Of a DNA stretch of 64,000 bases, positions 22,605-31,425 are shown one piece after another; the stretch's first letter is position 1, and each line of letters starts with the position of its first letter. Source of the stretch: Poecilobothrus nobilitatus (lineage: Eukaryota > Arthropoda > Insecta > Diptera > Dolichopodidae). Below the pieces are notes generated by a model. That model made no database searches and was not told the DNA's origin. It saw nothing but the letters and a program-made list of their open reading frames with translations. A program made the position numbers and the translations under genes. Location of the stretch: positions 230,393,911 through 230,457,910 of the forward strand of contig OX352772.1 of NCBI GenBank assembly GCA_947095535.1, written 5' to 3'.

Positions 22605-22948
22605 GTATGTATGTATGTATAAAAAAAAGAATGAAAAAAAATAGTTTTTTACTTTCCTATGCAAGCATAAATGGATGTTATAAATGTATTATTTTTTTAT
22701 ATACACTTAAGCAAAATTCGAACAGAAATATATATAGTATAGGAAGAATATTGAGTATAACAGCAGAGACAATAAATATTTATTTAATGTCTTCGATAAA
22801 AATTAGTAAAAAGTATACAAATGTCTTCTTTTTTTATAGTACAAATTTGTGTACTATTATACGGGGTCGTACAGATTAGAAAAAAATATAAGAAATTTAT
22901 TTACAATTTTTGTTCTAGGTGAACAATCTATGTATAGGATGATCTTTG
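22605..22948 (-). repeat. P-like element right TIR
   Basis: Inverse copy of 16512-16862, ending ...GATCTTTG and followed by the GTAAGAT duplication at 22949-22955. Confidence 0.88.
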
Positions 22949-23243
22949 GTAAGATATAGATTTTTTTTTGCTTACATAAAAATGTGATTTCTTCTGGATA
23001 GAAGAATTTATAGAAGAAAAGAGAAAACGAAAGTCATTAATTAGCTGACTGCATGTCGTGTAACATATTTTTTTTATTTTTTAATTAAGAATGTTCAGAA
23101 AATATGAATAAAAAGAAAACAAACAGCAAATCAAAAATATGGAACTGATTAAACTAAAGGTATACTCTTTACTCTTGATATGCATTTATGTTTATGTTTA
23201 TTTTTTTGTTTTTGTTTTTGTATAGAATAAAAAATAATTCAAA
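22949..23243 (+). repeat. Polinton-A left TIR, inner part (after the P-like insertion)
   Basis: Begins with the right GTAAGAT duplication and continues the TIR: inverse match of 36346-36623, with shared landmarks 'ctgcatgtcgtgtaa' and 'actctttactcttgatatgc'. Together with 15886-16511 it makes a TIR of about 0.9 kb. Confidence 0.88.
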
Positions 23244-23358
23244 GATAGGTTAAATGATAAGTTAATTAATGGTATCTATTTTAAAAATATAAGATAAAAA
23301 TAAAAGACATTTATTTTTTTTATGTTTAAATTCTTTTATTATTATATTTTTATTTAAA

Positions 23359-23575
23359 TCTAAGTTTTAACATTTTTTTACGATGATCAGATGTTAAAAT
23401 TGCAGAAATAGTAAGGCTAACTTTTTCTATACGTCTTTGAAATCTACTTGTATCACGTGCGTATTCTTCCCAATAACTTTTCCTTGCTGATCTGTAAGCA
23501 ATGCATAACGTGAATTTCTTGTTTAATATTGAAGTGAACTTTTTTAGTTTTGTTATTTAAATTCATATCGTGAAA
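23359..23575 (-). pseudogene. Small conserved Polinton ORF, frameshifted
   Basis: Minus-strand counterpart of 63449-63676 in Polinton-C. The N-terminal half (M-N-L-N-N-K-T-K-K-V-H-F-N) and the C-terminal half ('ARKSYWEEYARDTSRFQRRI') are in different frames, separated by a shift near 23490. In both elements it is the gene nearest the TIR on the ATPase side and reads toward the TIR. About 70 residues, basic, function unknown. Confidence 0.65.
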
Positions 23576-23582
23576 TGAAAAT

Positions 23583-23840
23583 TGAAAGTCTTAATCTAAT
23601 ATTTTTTCCTTTAAAAGATACGTATATACATTATAACAATTTTTAACAGCACATCTGAAATTGTTGTTTGATAAGTGTATAGGACAATTTGATTTAAAGT
23701 TATCAATCTTTTGCAATGACGGCAAGTTTCTGCTTAGATCTTCTATTTTAACACTGTCAATCTACTTTTGAAGAAAAAGTTTTTTTTGTTCTCCTTTAAC
23801 ATAAATTTTTTCAGCTGACTCTAAATAGTGTTTTAATACA
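23583..23840 (-). pseudogene. Conserved Polinton ORF, C-terminal fragment
   Basis: Matches the C-terminal half of 62874-63402 in Polinton-C: 'IYVKGEQKK', 'IEDLSRNLPSLQKI', a Cys-Pro-Ile-H segment and 'CAVKNCYNVYTYLLKE'. One in-frame stop follows 'LFLQK'. The N-terminal half, and most of the neighbouring ATPase gene expected to its right, are missing: at about 23840-23885 the text passes straight to the last part of the ATPase. Confidence 0.65.
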
Positions 23841-23884
23841 CATTTTACATCTAAATATTAAGAAGTGATATATTTGGGAAAGGT

Positions 23885-23975
23885 TTGTGTTATTGTACGA
23901 GAGATCAATTAGAACAATTTGGGGAGGAATATGAAACGTTTGAAGACCATTCGACATATATTGCACCTATTAAAA
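23885..23975 (+). pseudogene. Last codons of the packaging ATPase
   Basis: The short reading 'LCYCTRDQLEQFGEEYETFED' and following residues match the C-terminus of the Polinton-C ATPase (62133-62240). The Walker domains are absent, removed by the same deletion that truncated the preceding ORF. The fragment overlaps the start of the pX-like gene in another frame, as in Polinton-C. Confidence 0.6.
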
Positions 23976-24251
23976 ACCTCTAAACCAAAATTCCAGAAAG
24001 TAATAAAACACTGTGACCCTGAAGTAATAAAAACATTTTGCGAAATCTCTTTAAATATTTTAAAAGGTAATTGTAATCTGAGTAAAACAGCAATAACCCA
24101 ATTACGAAAGTATAAAAAAGAATTAAGATAACTTATTTGCCGGAAAAAATCTATAAATAGCAAAAGAAAAATTATTATTCAATGTGGTGGATTTTTACCT
24201 ACACTTCTTGGTGCAATACTATCAGGGATAATCGGAAATTTTATAGAATGA
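23931..24251 (+). pseudogene. pX-like basic Polinton protein
   Basis: Begins M-K-R-L-K-T-I-R-H-I-L and shows the conserved 'SKPKFQKVIKHCDPEVIKTF' and 'CEISLNILKGNC' blocks. It then runs through a basic stretch into the hydrophobic 'GGFLPTLLGAILSGIIGN' end. Proteins with this layout recur in insect Polintons; the basic body and GGFLP tail recall adenovirus core protein pX, an inference from layout only. A TAA at 24129-24131 replaces a Ser codon present in Polinton-C (61862-62185), so this copy is broken once. Its stop overlaps the next start as ATGA (24248-24251). Confidence 0.75.
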
Positions 24252-24856
24252 ATAATACAACATTTAATAAAATGATAATTTTAAAACCTGCGATTTATGA
24301 GAAAATGAAGCAAAATGCGGACGTTGAACTTAATAAGTTGGAAAAAAATATGAAAAAAATATTGTTAAATAAACATCTCACGGACACTCAAAAATGGTAT
24401 TTATACAGACAAAATCTATTTAAAATAAGAAACAAAAAACGACAACTTCCTAGAAATAAAGAGGAGAAAATAAAAATTACGGAAATAAAAGGTACTCAAA
24501 CTCGTGCAAAACCACTGTATATAGATGTGGAAACTCAATCGCATTTTCCTGAATATAAGAATATTGGAATACAAGTTGTTCCTGAAGAAGAAGAAGTATA
24601 TGAAAAAGAAGCTGATGACGAAGTATTTGAAGATGAAATTCAGGAAAATATTTTAACAAAAGCATTGTCAGATATTATAACTGTTCCTTTAGATAGCCCA
24701 AGCCCACCAACGAAAAAAGAAAAAACTATAAATAGCAAAGAGTTGAAAAATTCGTCAAGACGTGTTTTAAGGTCAGCAGTAGGTAACACTCAAACAGAAC
24801 TTAATTTTCCAATTCGTAAGAATAAATCCGCAAGCTCATGGACAACATACAAGTAA
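24248..24856 (+). CDS. Conserved Polinton 'KW' protein, function unknown
   Basis: About 202 residues from the ATG that overlaps the previous stop. The N-terminal domain ('NKMIILKPAIYEKMKQ', 'LNKHLTDTQKWYLYRQNLF') is basic and probably helical. A long acidic segment (E-E-E-E-V-Y-E-K-E-A) and a 'VPLDSPSPPTKKEKT' motif follow, ending in a basic C-terminus. Polinton-C has the same gene at 61345-61865, broken in two frames. The mix of basic head, acidic middle and proline motif suggests a scaffold or core protein made with the capsid set, but I do not know its role. It is one of the few Polinton-A genes without a stop. Its 3' end overlaps the penton start (24838). Confidence 0.7.
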   Translation: MNNTTFNKMIILKPAIYEKMKQNADVELNKLEKNMKKILLNKHLTDTQKWYLYRQNLFKIRNKKRQLPRNKEEKIKITEIKGTQTRAKPLYIDVETQSHFPEYKNIGIQVVPEEEEVYEKEADDEVFEDEIQENILTKALSDIITVPLDSPSPPTKKEKTINSKELKNSSRRVLRSAVGNTQTELNFPIRKNKSASSWTTYK

Positions 24857-25753
24857 ATGATGAATTTTATGTCACTTTACTCAGTGATTCATCTATGAAC
24901 TATTATCCAGAAAATTCATTATCATCTTTTACAAATAAAATGAATAAATACATGTGTGATTCAAGGTGGAAAGTCGGTATTTCAGAAATGTATGTTAATG
25001 ATTTCGTTCCAAATGTGTATGGTGAAGAATGGGAAAAAGTACTCAAATATTTATTAAAGGTATGCAGAAAGATATGATAGGAGTTGGAACATCATATATT
25101 CCATACATAGAAAAACAAATGATATGCGACTTGAAAGTTTTTCTACTACCAACACTAATTCAAAATATACGCCCACTTAATAGGTTTACAAGAAAAGAAG
25201 TTGAACGACAGTTGATTTGGGGAATTTTTAATTTTATAAACGATGAAGTTCATTATACACAACCAACAAAAGCTGAGGAGATGCCAACAAATTTAAGTTA
25301 CACCACAATATGTGTTACTAAGACTAAAATAGATATAAAAATAACAGCAAATTACGCTTATACCCTCGAAGGACTTTTGACAATATGTTTCAATCAAGTA
25401 TCTTTTAAAGTTACAGATTTTGAAAAATATAAATCACGTTTAATAGAAGCTTTCAAAACTTTTATAGATAGTGTACAATTGATTCCCATTTGTAAACCAG
25501 ATATGTTTTTATATACACAGACATAATTGAACCGCAAAAAATAGATGATAAAGATGTAAGGTGTTTAAGATCTGTTAACATACAAAATTCTTTCACTGAT
25601 ACTATAAAAGAATTCAGCAATATTCAATATTGCAATGTGGAAAAATCATTTAATAACATTTCATTACTTTTATGTGATAAATATGGATACAAAATAAACT
25701 TTTCCAATAGTTCAATTCCAACAAAAATTGTATTACATTTTAAAAAAGTATAA
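24838..25753 (+). pseudogene. Penton-like (single jelly-roll) capsid protein
   Basis: About 305 residues in three frames. The N-terminus 'FYVTLLSDSSMNYYPENSLS' followed by 'FTNKM' and 'WKVGISEMYVNDF' is the pattern of Polinton penton homologues. The middle has 'MICDLKVFLLPTL' and 'INDEVHYTQPTKAEEMP', and the end reads '...IPTKIVLHFKK'. Frameshifts lie near 25050 and 25520. In related elements this protein forms capsid vertices with the major capsid protein. Its start overlaps the end of the KW gene by 19 bases. Confidence 0.8.
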
Positions 25754-25799
25754 ATAAAAGCGATTTTACAAAACTGTATATTATTTTATTTTATTCATT

Positions 25800-26234
25800 A
25801 TGGAGAGAGTATACTATAAGTATTATTTAATTCAATCTGGTAGAGGACTTGATGATATCGGCCCTTTATTACATTCAACCGTACCTTTTCAAAGAGGTCG
25901 TGGATTGGGAAGCTTTTTTGGGGGACTTTTTAGATATTTGAAACCATTATTTACTTCAGGCGCTGATATTTTGAAAAAAGAGGTTATTAACTCTGGTATC
26001 AATGCTTTATCTGATATTGCATCTAGTGCAAATGTAAAAGAAGTTATGCAAGATCGTAGTAAAGAGATTGTTAAAAATGTACGACGTGATGCCGTACGAA
26101 AACTAAATGAAATGTATGGTTCTGGTAAAAGAAAACAAAAAGCTATAAAAAGACCATTCATTAAAAATTTAAACTATTTTACGTCAAAACGACGAGATAA
26201 TAACAAAAAGAAACAAAAAGATATTTTTAATTAA
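25800..26234 (+). CDS. Polinton minor capsid protein
   Basis: Intact 144-residue ORF starting M-E-R-V-Y-Y-K-Y-Y. It contains 'HSTVPFQRGRGLGSFFGGLF' and an 'INALSDIASSANVKEVMQDR' helical part, with a Lys/Arg-rich C-terminus ending K-D-I-F-N. The Gly-rich patch and basic tail are typical of the small virion protein next to the Polinton major capsid gene; a role in lining the capsid or binding DNA is inferred. Its stop is two bases before the major capsid ATG, exactly as in Polinton-C. Confidence 0.8.
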   Translation: MERVYYKYYLIQSGRGLDDIGPLLHSTVPFQRGRGLGSFFGGLFRYLKPLFTSGADILKKEVINSGINALSDIASSANVKEVMQDRSKEIVKNVRRDAVRKLNEMYGSGKRKQKAIKRPFIKNLNYFTSKRRDNNKKKQKDIFN

Positions 26235-26236
26235 TT

Positions 26237-27439
26237 ATGATTGAGTGTATGAAATCTGAGTTGGATATTTTTAAAGCCCAACCCATTCAGTCTAGCATTT
26301 TACGATCTGAAAAAGTTTCCTACAATCCTATTGCTTCTTTAGACAACCCTTCAATTATTGAATTTGTTTCACTGGGTCATGGCGATACATATAGAGATTT
26401 GTCTTCTACATATTTGAGTTTAAAAGTACAGATCTTAAAGAAAGATGGAACGCAATGGAATTGATAAAAATGCTGAAGGAAAAATAATAATACAACCAAG
26501 TGTAGTTAATAACATTTTACATTCTTTAATAAAACAATGTAATGTTCAATTAAATGGTAAAAATATAACACCGTCTGATGGAAATGATCACTATAGAGCT
26601 TATATTGAATCTTTATTGAGCGCCAAAAATTGTATCATAATTGTAATGTAGTGGAACTTATGGGTAAACTACACGTAGATATGTTTAATCAACCTACTCT
26701 ACTTATAAATAATGTTGACATTCGTATAGTTTCAACATTTGAAAAACCAAATTTTTATCTATTTGCAGACGATTCTGATGATTCACAATTAAAAATTATA
26801 GAAGCCACGCTATTTATGAAACATGTTACCGTTAATCCAAGCGTACTGTTAGCACACAATGCTGTTCTTGGGAAATCCAATGCTAAATATAATTATAAAC
26901 GCGTTGAAGTAAAAAGTTTTTCAATTCCAATGAACAGCTCGTCAATATCGCTTGATAATGTTTTTATTGGACAGTTGCCAAACACAATAATTTTTTGTAT
27001 GACAGAAAATGTGGGTTACTCTGGAAAAAGATCAAAAAACCCATACAATTTTAAACATTTTGATATTTCACAATTTGTGTTAAACGTAAATGGTGTTCAA
27101 ATACCTAATTCAGCAATTGAAACGAGTTTTTCAGATGAAAATAATTCCTGTACAAGAGCATACACTACACTTTTTTCAGGAACTGGAATTTACCACAATG
27201 ATAAAGGTCATCAGATAACAAAGTCTATGTTTAGTAACGGATTTTTTATACTAGCTTTTGATTTAACTCCAGATGCATCTGGAAATGAAGTATGTCAAGA
27301 TTTACTAAACCAGGGTACGGTTAGAATTGAGGCAAGGCTATCAAAACCACTCACATCTACACTCACTGCTATTGTTTATGGAGAATTTGATGCAAGCATA
27401 CAAATTGATAAAAATCTAAATATATTTACAAATCTATAA
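26237..27439 (+). pseudogene. Major capsid protein (double jelly-roll)
   Basis: Starts M-I-E-C-M-K-S-E-L-D-I-F. It reads 'IQSSILRSEKVSYNPIASLD' and 'FVSLGHGDTYRDLSS', then after a frameshift near 26460 'QCNVQLNGKNITPSDGN' and 'YRAYIESLL'. A second break near 26620 has removed about 40 residues (the 'DAATTHLECAGW' region kept in Polinton-C). From 26650 the rest is open to 27439: 'MGKLHVDMFNQPTLLINNVD', 'RSKNPYNFKHFDISQFVLNV', ending in an acidic and Asn-rich tail. The major capsid protein forms the icosahedral shell predicted for Polintons. Confidence 0.85.
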
Positions 27440-27476
27440 ATAGAATACTGAAACATGTATTTGAATATTCGACCAG

Positions 27477-27812
27477 ATGTCATCGTCCTGTGCACTTGTG
27501 GATGTGAAGTTTTGTTGTGATGATAAAAATACTTTATTTGTAAAAGATATTTGTTTAGTAGGAATTAAAGAACCTTGTAAAAAATTTGTAAAAGAGTTTA
27601 CTTACAAATTTCGAACCAAAGAAATTATAAATGAAAATTTTGAAAATTACTCTTTCGGAACTGTAAATAATGATAAAATTAATAAAGAATTAAGACAGGT
27701 ACTAGAAAAATTTGATGTTATTATAACAAATGAAAAAATAAAAAAGGAGTTTTTAATGAACTACATTAACGAAATAAGTAGAGTGTATGATTTGAGTCAG
27801 TTTGAGTCATGA
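27477..27812 (+). CDS. Conserved Polinton VD-x-F protein, function unknown
   Basis: Open 111-residue ORF with N-terminal 'ALVDVKFCCDDKNTLFVKDI' then 'KKFVKEFTYKF'. Polinton-C has the same gene at 55789-58631, split by an insertion. The start pattern (V-D-x-x-F...K...F-x-K-[DE]) resembles that of the 62874 protein at the far end of Polinton-C, so the two may be distant relatives. Its stop overlaps the protease start as ATGA (27809-27812). Not recognised beyond Polintons. Confidence 0.65.
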   Translation: MSSSCALVDVKFCCDDKNTLFVKDICLVGIKEPCKKFVKEFTYKFRTKEIINENFENYSFGTVNNDKINKELRQVLEKFDVIITNEKIKKEFLMNYINEISRVYDLSQFES

Positions 27813-28297
27813 ACACTTTAGAAATAATTAGTGTTTTAAAATGTAACAAATTTACAAACAAATATTTTAACGGAGTTTTTGCTTTAGACAAAATTCCAAA
27901 AATAAGAGAAAAACCAACTTTTTTAATTGTAAACACTGACAAGATAAAAGATCCAGGAACACATTGGTTTGCCCTTCATATTCCAAAGCATGGTTGCACA
28001 GAATATTTTGATTCGTATGGTGGAGTTCCAGATAAACCTGAAATTTTGGAATGCTTGAAAAATCAGTGCATAGTTTTTAATAATAAGCAGATACAGGGTA
28101 TTCTTTCAGATGTATGTGGGCAATACTGTTGCGTTTTTGGCTGGTATAGATGTTTTGGTTTAAGTATGAACACTTATTTGAATGAATTTCACAAAGATAA
28201 TCATATAGAAAACGACAATCTGATTATTAATATGTTCTATAATTTATTTGGAAATTCAAATTTTTCACAATCTTGTGTACCTCAGCAATATAATTAA
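27809..28297 (+). CDS. Adenain-like cysteine protease
   Basis: Intact 162-residue ORF. The catalytic signature is visible in order: T-H-W-F-A-L-H-I (His), E-Y-F-D-S-Y-G (Asp), and S-D-V-C-G-Q-Y-C-C (Gln-oxyanion region and Cys). Length and layout fit the Ulp1/adenain-type proteases of Polintons, which process capsid precursors. Translation probably depends on the 4-nt overlap with the preceding gene. The Polinton-C homologue is 55307-55792. Confidence 0.88.
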   Translation: MNTLEIISVLKCNKFTNKYFNGVFALDKIPKIREKPTFLIVNTDKIKDPGTHWFALHIPKHGCTEYFDSYGGVPDKPEILECLKNQCIVFNNKQIQGILSDVCGQYCCVFGWYRCFGLSMNTYLNEFHKDNHIENDNLIINMFYNLFGNSNFSQSCVPQQYN

Positions 28298-28326
28298 TAT
28301 TAAAAAGCTTTAGTTAAAACGTAGTA

Positions 28327-28866
28327 ATGGAAGACCAAGGTTCGAACACAAATTTGTTATTGAGCTATACATATTTTCTCAACAGAAATCAGTCATTAAA
28401 AGTTCTTGTTGGTTTTAATACAGAATCTCTTGTAGCAACTTGCATTTTTCACCGTATTGGAAAAGAGCCAGCTATTTTAAAATATCACGATTGGTGTAAG
28501 TTCCATCAGCAATTTTGTGAAAGGTACTCGAAACAATCAATAAAGAATACAAAATTATGTTTACAATATGGGTTAAGAATTGTTATTGGTCGATGCCTTA
28601 GTATTAACAAGGAGGAAGCTGACACATTTTACAACTTAATTGATTTTCTTCAAGCTGTAATGATACACTGAATATGTTATTGTTATTAAATATATATTAT
28701 TAAATATATAAAAACGTGTCAAGAAAAGCATGTTATGAAATTGCATGAAGAAATATATATTCCAATACAACGTTATAGTGTTCAATGTAATTATTCTAGA
28801 CTGTTTTTTGAAATACCTGTACTACTAGAAAATAAAATTTGTAATATTTTAGTCAAGAACAACAAT
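28327..28866 (+). pseudogene. Conserved Polinton hypothetical protein
   Basis: The first 114 residues (to 28671) are open: 'LLLSYTYFLN', 'LKVLVGFNTESLVATCIFHR', 'CLQYGLRI'. The homologue in Polinton-C (54710-55231) is 173 residues. The missing C-terminal part is present here out of frame after a stop at 28669-28671, ending with 'EEIYIPIQRYSVQCNYSRLF' and 'FEIP' near 28750-28820. A small deletion at about 28690 caused the break. Function unknown. Confidence 0.65.
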
Positions 28867-28964
28867 AAATGAAAAATTTGTAAAATTTATTTAATTTGTT
28901 TTTATTATGAAATACTTATAGATACATATACATTTATACAAATATTCTTATATATTATTTTAGG

Positions 28965-29207
28965 CTACAAATTATTTCTAAAAAATTCTGCAAAATAGTC
29001 AGGATCTCCTTCTTGGTTATTTATTTCCCAAATTTGTTGCTCATCTGTATCTTCATCTAAAACTTGAAACGGTGGTATGAATTATTCAGTTTCCATTAAT
29101 TCCTCGTCATCTACAGTACATGTAATTTCATCAACTTGAACCTCATTTTGAGTACTGACTATTGCAGTTTTCTCAGTAAATGGAAATGTTGTTGAATCAG
29201 CTGCCAT
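28965..29207 (-). pseudogene. Small acidic ORF in the reverse-strand accessory slot
   Basis: On the minus strand, an 80-codon reading starts M-A-A-D-S-T-T-F-P-F and is strongly acidic: 'VDEITCTVDDEELMETE', then a stop, then 'DEDTDEQQIWEINNQ' and 'DPDYFAEFFRN'. One TAA is the only break. It lies between the hypothetical gene and integrase and opposes both. The same slot in Polinton-C (54472-54663) holds an unrelated membrane protein, also on the opposite strand. Acidic and aromatic residues recall activation or protein-interaction peptides, but this is speculation. Confidence 0.5.
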
Positions 29208-29369
29208 TTTTGTAAAATATCTAACAAAAATTGAGTTAAAAATGATTTGCCAGTAAAATTGAACCGCATTATATACCGTAGAACACAGTCAAAATTTAAA
29301 GTTTTCAGAGTCTATAAATAAAGAAATGTAAAATTGGATTTTTAAAACTAGTTAGATGGTGTAAAAATC

Positions 29370-30291
29370 ATGTCAAGATCTCAAATAGTAAAAGAAATAC
29401 ATAGACCAGCTAGAAAAAGGTATCTTAGAAGGAAAGTCAAGCAGAAAGGAGTAAATGATACCTGGCAAATTGATCTAGTGGAAATGAATCCTTATGGAAA
29501 ATTCAACAAAGGTTTTAAATATATGTTAACCGTTATAGATATATTTTCTAAATATGCTTACGCTGAACCAATTAAAACTAAAACCGGTAGTAATGTTTTA
29601 ATTGCTTTAAAGAAAATTATAAAACGAGCTAAAAACCTACCTAAAAACATTCATTCAGATCAAGGTAAAGAATTTTTCAATTCGATATTTCAAAATTTTG
29701 TTGTAAAGAAGGGTATTAATCACTAACATACTTACTCTGAAATGAAAGCATCTATTGTAGAACGCTTTAATCAAACTTTAAAAAATTTAATGTGGAAAAT
29801 ATTTAGTTTACAAGGAAACTACAAATGGATTAATATATTGCAATCTTTATTAAACACCTATAATTCCACTAAACATAGAACAATTAAATTACCTCCTAAA
29901 ATAATTTCTAAGAAAAACGAAAAATTTATTTTAAAAAATGTTTACATGCAACCTAAAATTTCTCTAAAAGCTAAATATAAAGTTGGAAACTATGTTAGAA
30001 TAAGTAAATACAAAAAAACTTTTGAAAAAGGTTATCAACCGAATTGGTCTACGGAAATTTTTAAAATTATCAAAGTAAACAGTACCTCTCCGATCACATA
30101 TCAGCTGGTTGATTATAAAAATGATTCAATATTTGGTGGATTTTATGAGGAGGAACTCACATCTGTTAAACACCCAAACGTATATCTTGTCGAGAAAATT
30201 TTAAAGAAAAAAGGCAATAAAGTTTTTTGTTAAATGGCTTGGGTTTGACGAAAAACATAACACATGGATAAATTCAACAAATATTGTTTAA
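29370..30291 (+). pseudogene. Polinton integrase (retroviral type, with chromodomain-like tail)
   Basis: The DDE catalytic residues are visible: Asp in W-Q-I-D-L-V-E-M, Asp in N-I-H-S-D-Q-G-K-E-F, and Glu in S-I-V-E-R-F-N-Q-T-L-K. The C-terminal part has 'YKVGNYVRISKYKKTFEKGY' and 'PNWSTEIFKI', and ends in a chromodomain-like W-L-G-F-D...H-N-T-W. A TAA at 29724-29726 replaces the Tyr codon seen in Polinton-C, and a frameshift near 30225 moves the tail out of frame. Integrase inserts the element with 6-base duplications, as seen here (TACATT). Confidence 0.88.
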
Positions 30292-30663
30292 TATCTGTAA
30301 AATAAAACTTTAATAAGGATCTGAAAAACTTGCTAACATCTGAAAAATAAAATAAAATTAAGAACAGTACAAAACTTATTTGAAATGAAATTTTTTATTG
30401 AACAAATTCTTTATATAAAAATAAAACTTGATAACATCTGAAAAATAAAATAAAATCTGAAAAATAAAATAAAATCTGAAAAATAAAATAAAATCCTAAC
30501 ATGTGAAAAATGAAAATAAATTTAGAACAGTACAAAATTTATTTGAAATAAAATTTTTTATTGAACAAATTCTTTATATAAAATTCTTAATATAAAAACA
30601 TAATTCTTAATATATAATAATTCTTATTCTATAAGTGATATAACATAAAAGCTTAAACTATAA
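30292..30663. repeat. Short tandem and direct repeats downstream of the integrase
   Basis: A 'ctgaaaaataaaataaaat' unit is repeated about five times (30320-30495, three copies contiguous). A larger block ('gaacagtacaaaacttattt' with following text, about 70 bases) occurs at 30361-30427 and 30525-30590. No coding potential. Confidence 0.75.
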
Positions 30664-31228
30664 TTATTGTTTTGTGGCGAATTGAAAATCACCACGTTCT
30701 TCTTTTAAAATTAACTCATTTTCCTCGTATACGAGGAAATAAGTATTTTTTTCGATTTCCTCTCGGATCTTCAAATACCGCGTTATCTTCAAATACCGCA
30801 ACTTTTTGTTGGGGTATAAATACAATATTATTAAGGGTCTCGAAGATCCATTTTTCACTGTAGACGGTGTTAATTTTTTTTATTTTATGTATTTTATAGA
30901 GCCTACTTAGCTCCATGTCTTTAACCTTTAAAAATTTTTTTAAAAGTTTTTTTTTTGTATTAAATAATTCCACCAGTTTTCTTTTTTTGGTGGAATTTGG
31001 TGTTGTTTCATGATAGGGAAAATGATGCGCCAGCAAATGTTCATTTTGCTCTGGTGGCTGATAAAATGAGTGTTGTTGTTGTTGTTGCTCTTGCTGATGA
31101 TGATGTTGTTGTTGTTGTTGTTGCTCATGATAAAGTGGCATTTTCGCCATCTTTTTCTTTTTTGTAGGAATTTGCGCCTGTATTGTTACGTCATCCAGCA
31201 CGTAAACTTTATCAAATTCCTGTGCCAT
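30664..31228 (-). pseudogene. PolyQ/His protein with possible OB-fold tail, Polinton-A
   Basis: Minus strand, about 185 residues. It has a short N-terminal segment, a Gln/His-rich stretch, a basic K-K-R-K patch, then a C-terminal domain with 'FLKVKDMELSRLYKI', 'W-I-F-E-T' and 'N-x-I-V-F-I-P'. The homologue in Polinton-C (49572-50084) shares this domain. The pattern 'kvkdme...Y.i...W.fET.n...FIP' suggests a small OB-fold nucleic-acid-binding domain, so a single-strand binding protein for replication is a reasonable guess. A 16-base tandem duplication near 30770-30800 shifts the frame just before the end. It is transcribed divergently from PolB. Confidence 0.6.
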
Positions 31229-31425
31229 CCTGCTTGCTTAAAATTAAACTGATATTTTTATAAAATCTCGATGTATTTATATACAAATTTCGAGTAATAT
31301 TATAACAAAATAAAATCTTTAGAACTAGTGACACTCTTGCAAATATTTTCTAAGTGGAAAGAGTAAAATCTATCAAAAATGTAAGTTGATTACAATGTTG
31401 CTAATATTTTTTATGTAGAAAAAGG

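Larger units (their letters stand above)
16512..22948 (+). mobile_element. P-like DNA transposon nested in the Polinton-A left TIR
   Basis: 6,437 bases bounded by GTAAGAT 7-bp duplications. Its TIRs are about 345 bases (16512-16862 and 22605-22948) starting CAAAGATCATCCTATACATAG. It encodes a THAP-type P transposase remnant (19241-21204) and contains copy 3 of repeat R (17032-18493) plus a 131-base foldback (18827-18957). Drosophila P makes 8-bp duplications; 7 bp is what I recall for the ProtoP/Hoppel branch, so this may belong there. TIRs this long are unusual for P elements. Confidence 0.88.

Noticed and set aside
23909..24163. Minus-strand 84-codon ORF
   Set aside because: Shadow of the pX-like gene on the other strand.
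27477..27812. Bacterial-style operon or prophage explanation for the ATGA overlaps and capsid genes
   Set aside because: THAP transposase, non-LTR elements, a spliceosomal intron and U6 all show a eukaryotic genome; the overlaps are a Polinton feature.
31020..31140. CRISPR-like or satellite reading of the TTG/TTGCTG repeats
   Set aside because: These are codon repeats of the Gln/His tract in the polyQ gene, also open at the equivalent site of Polinton-C (49905-50020).
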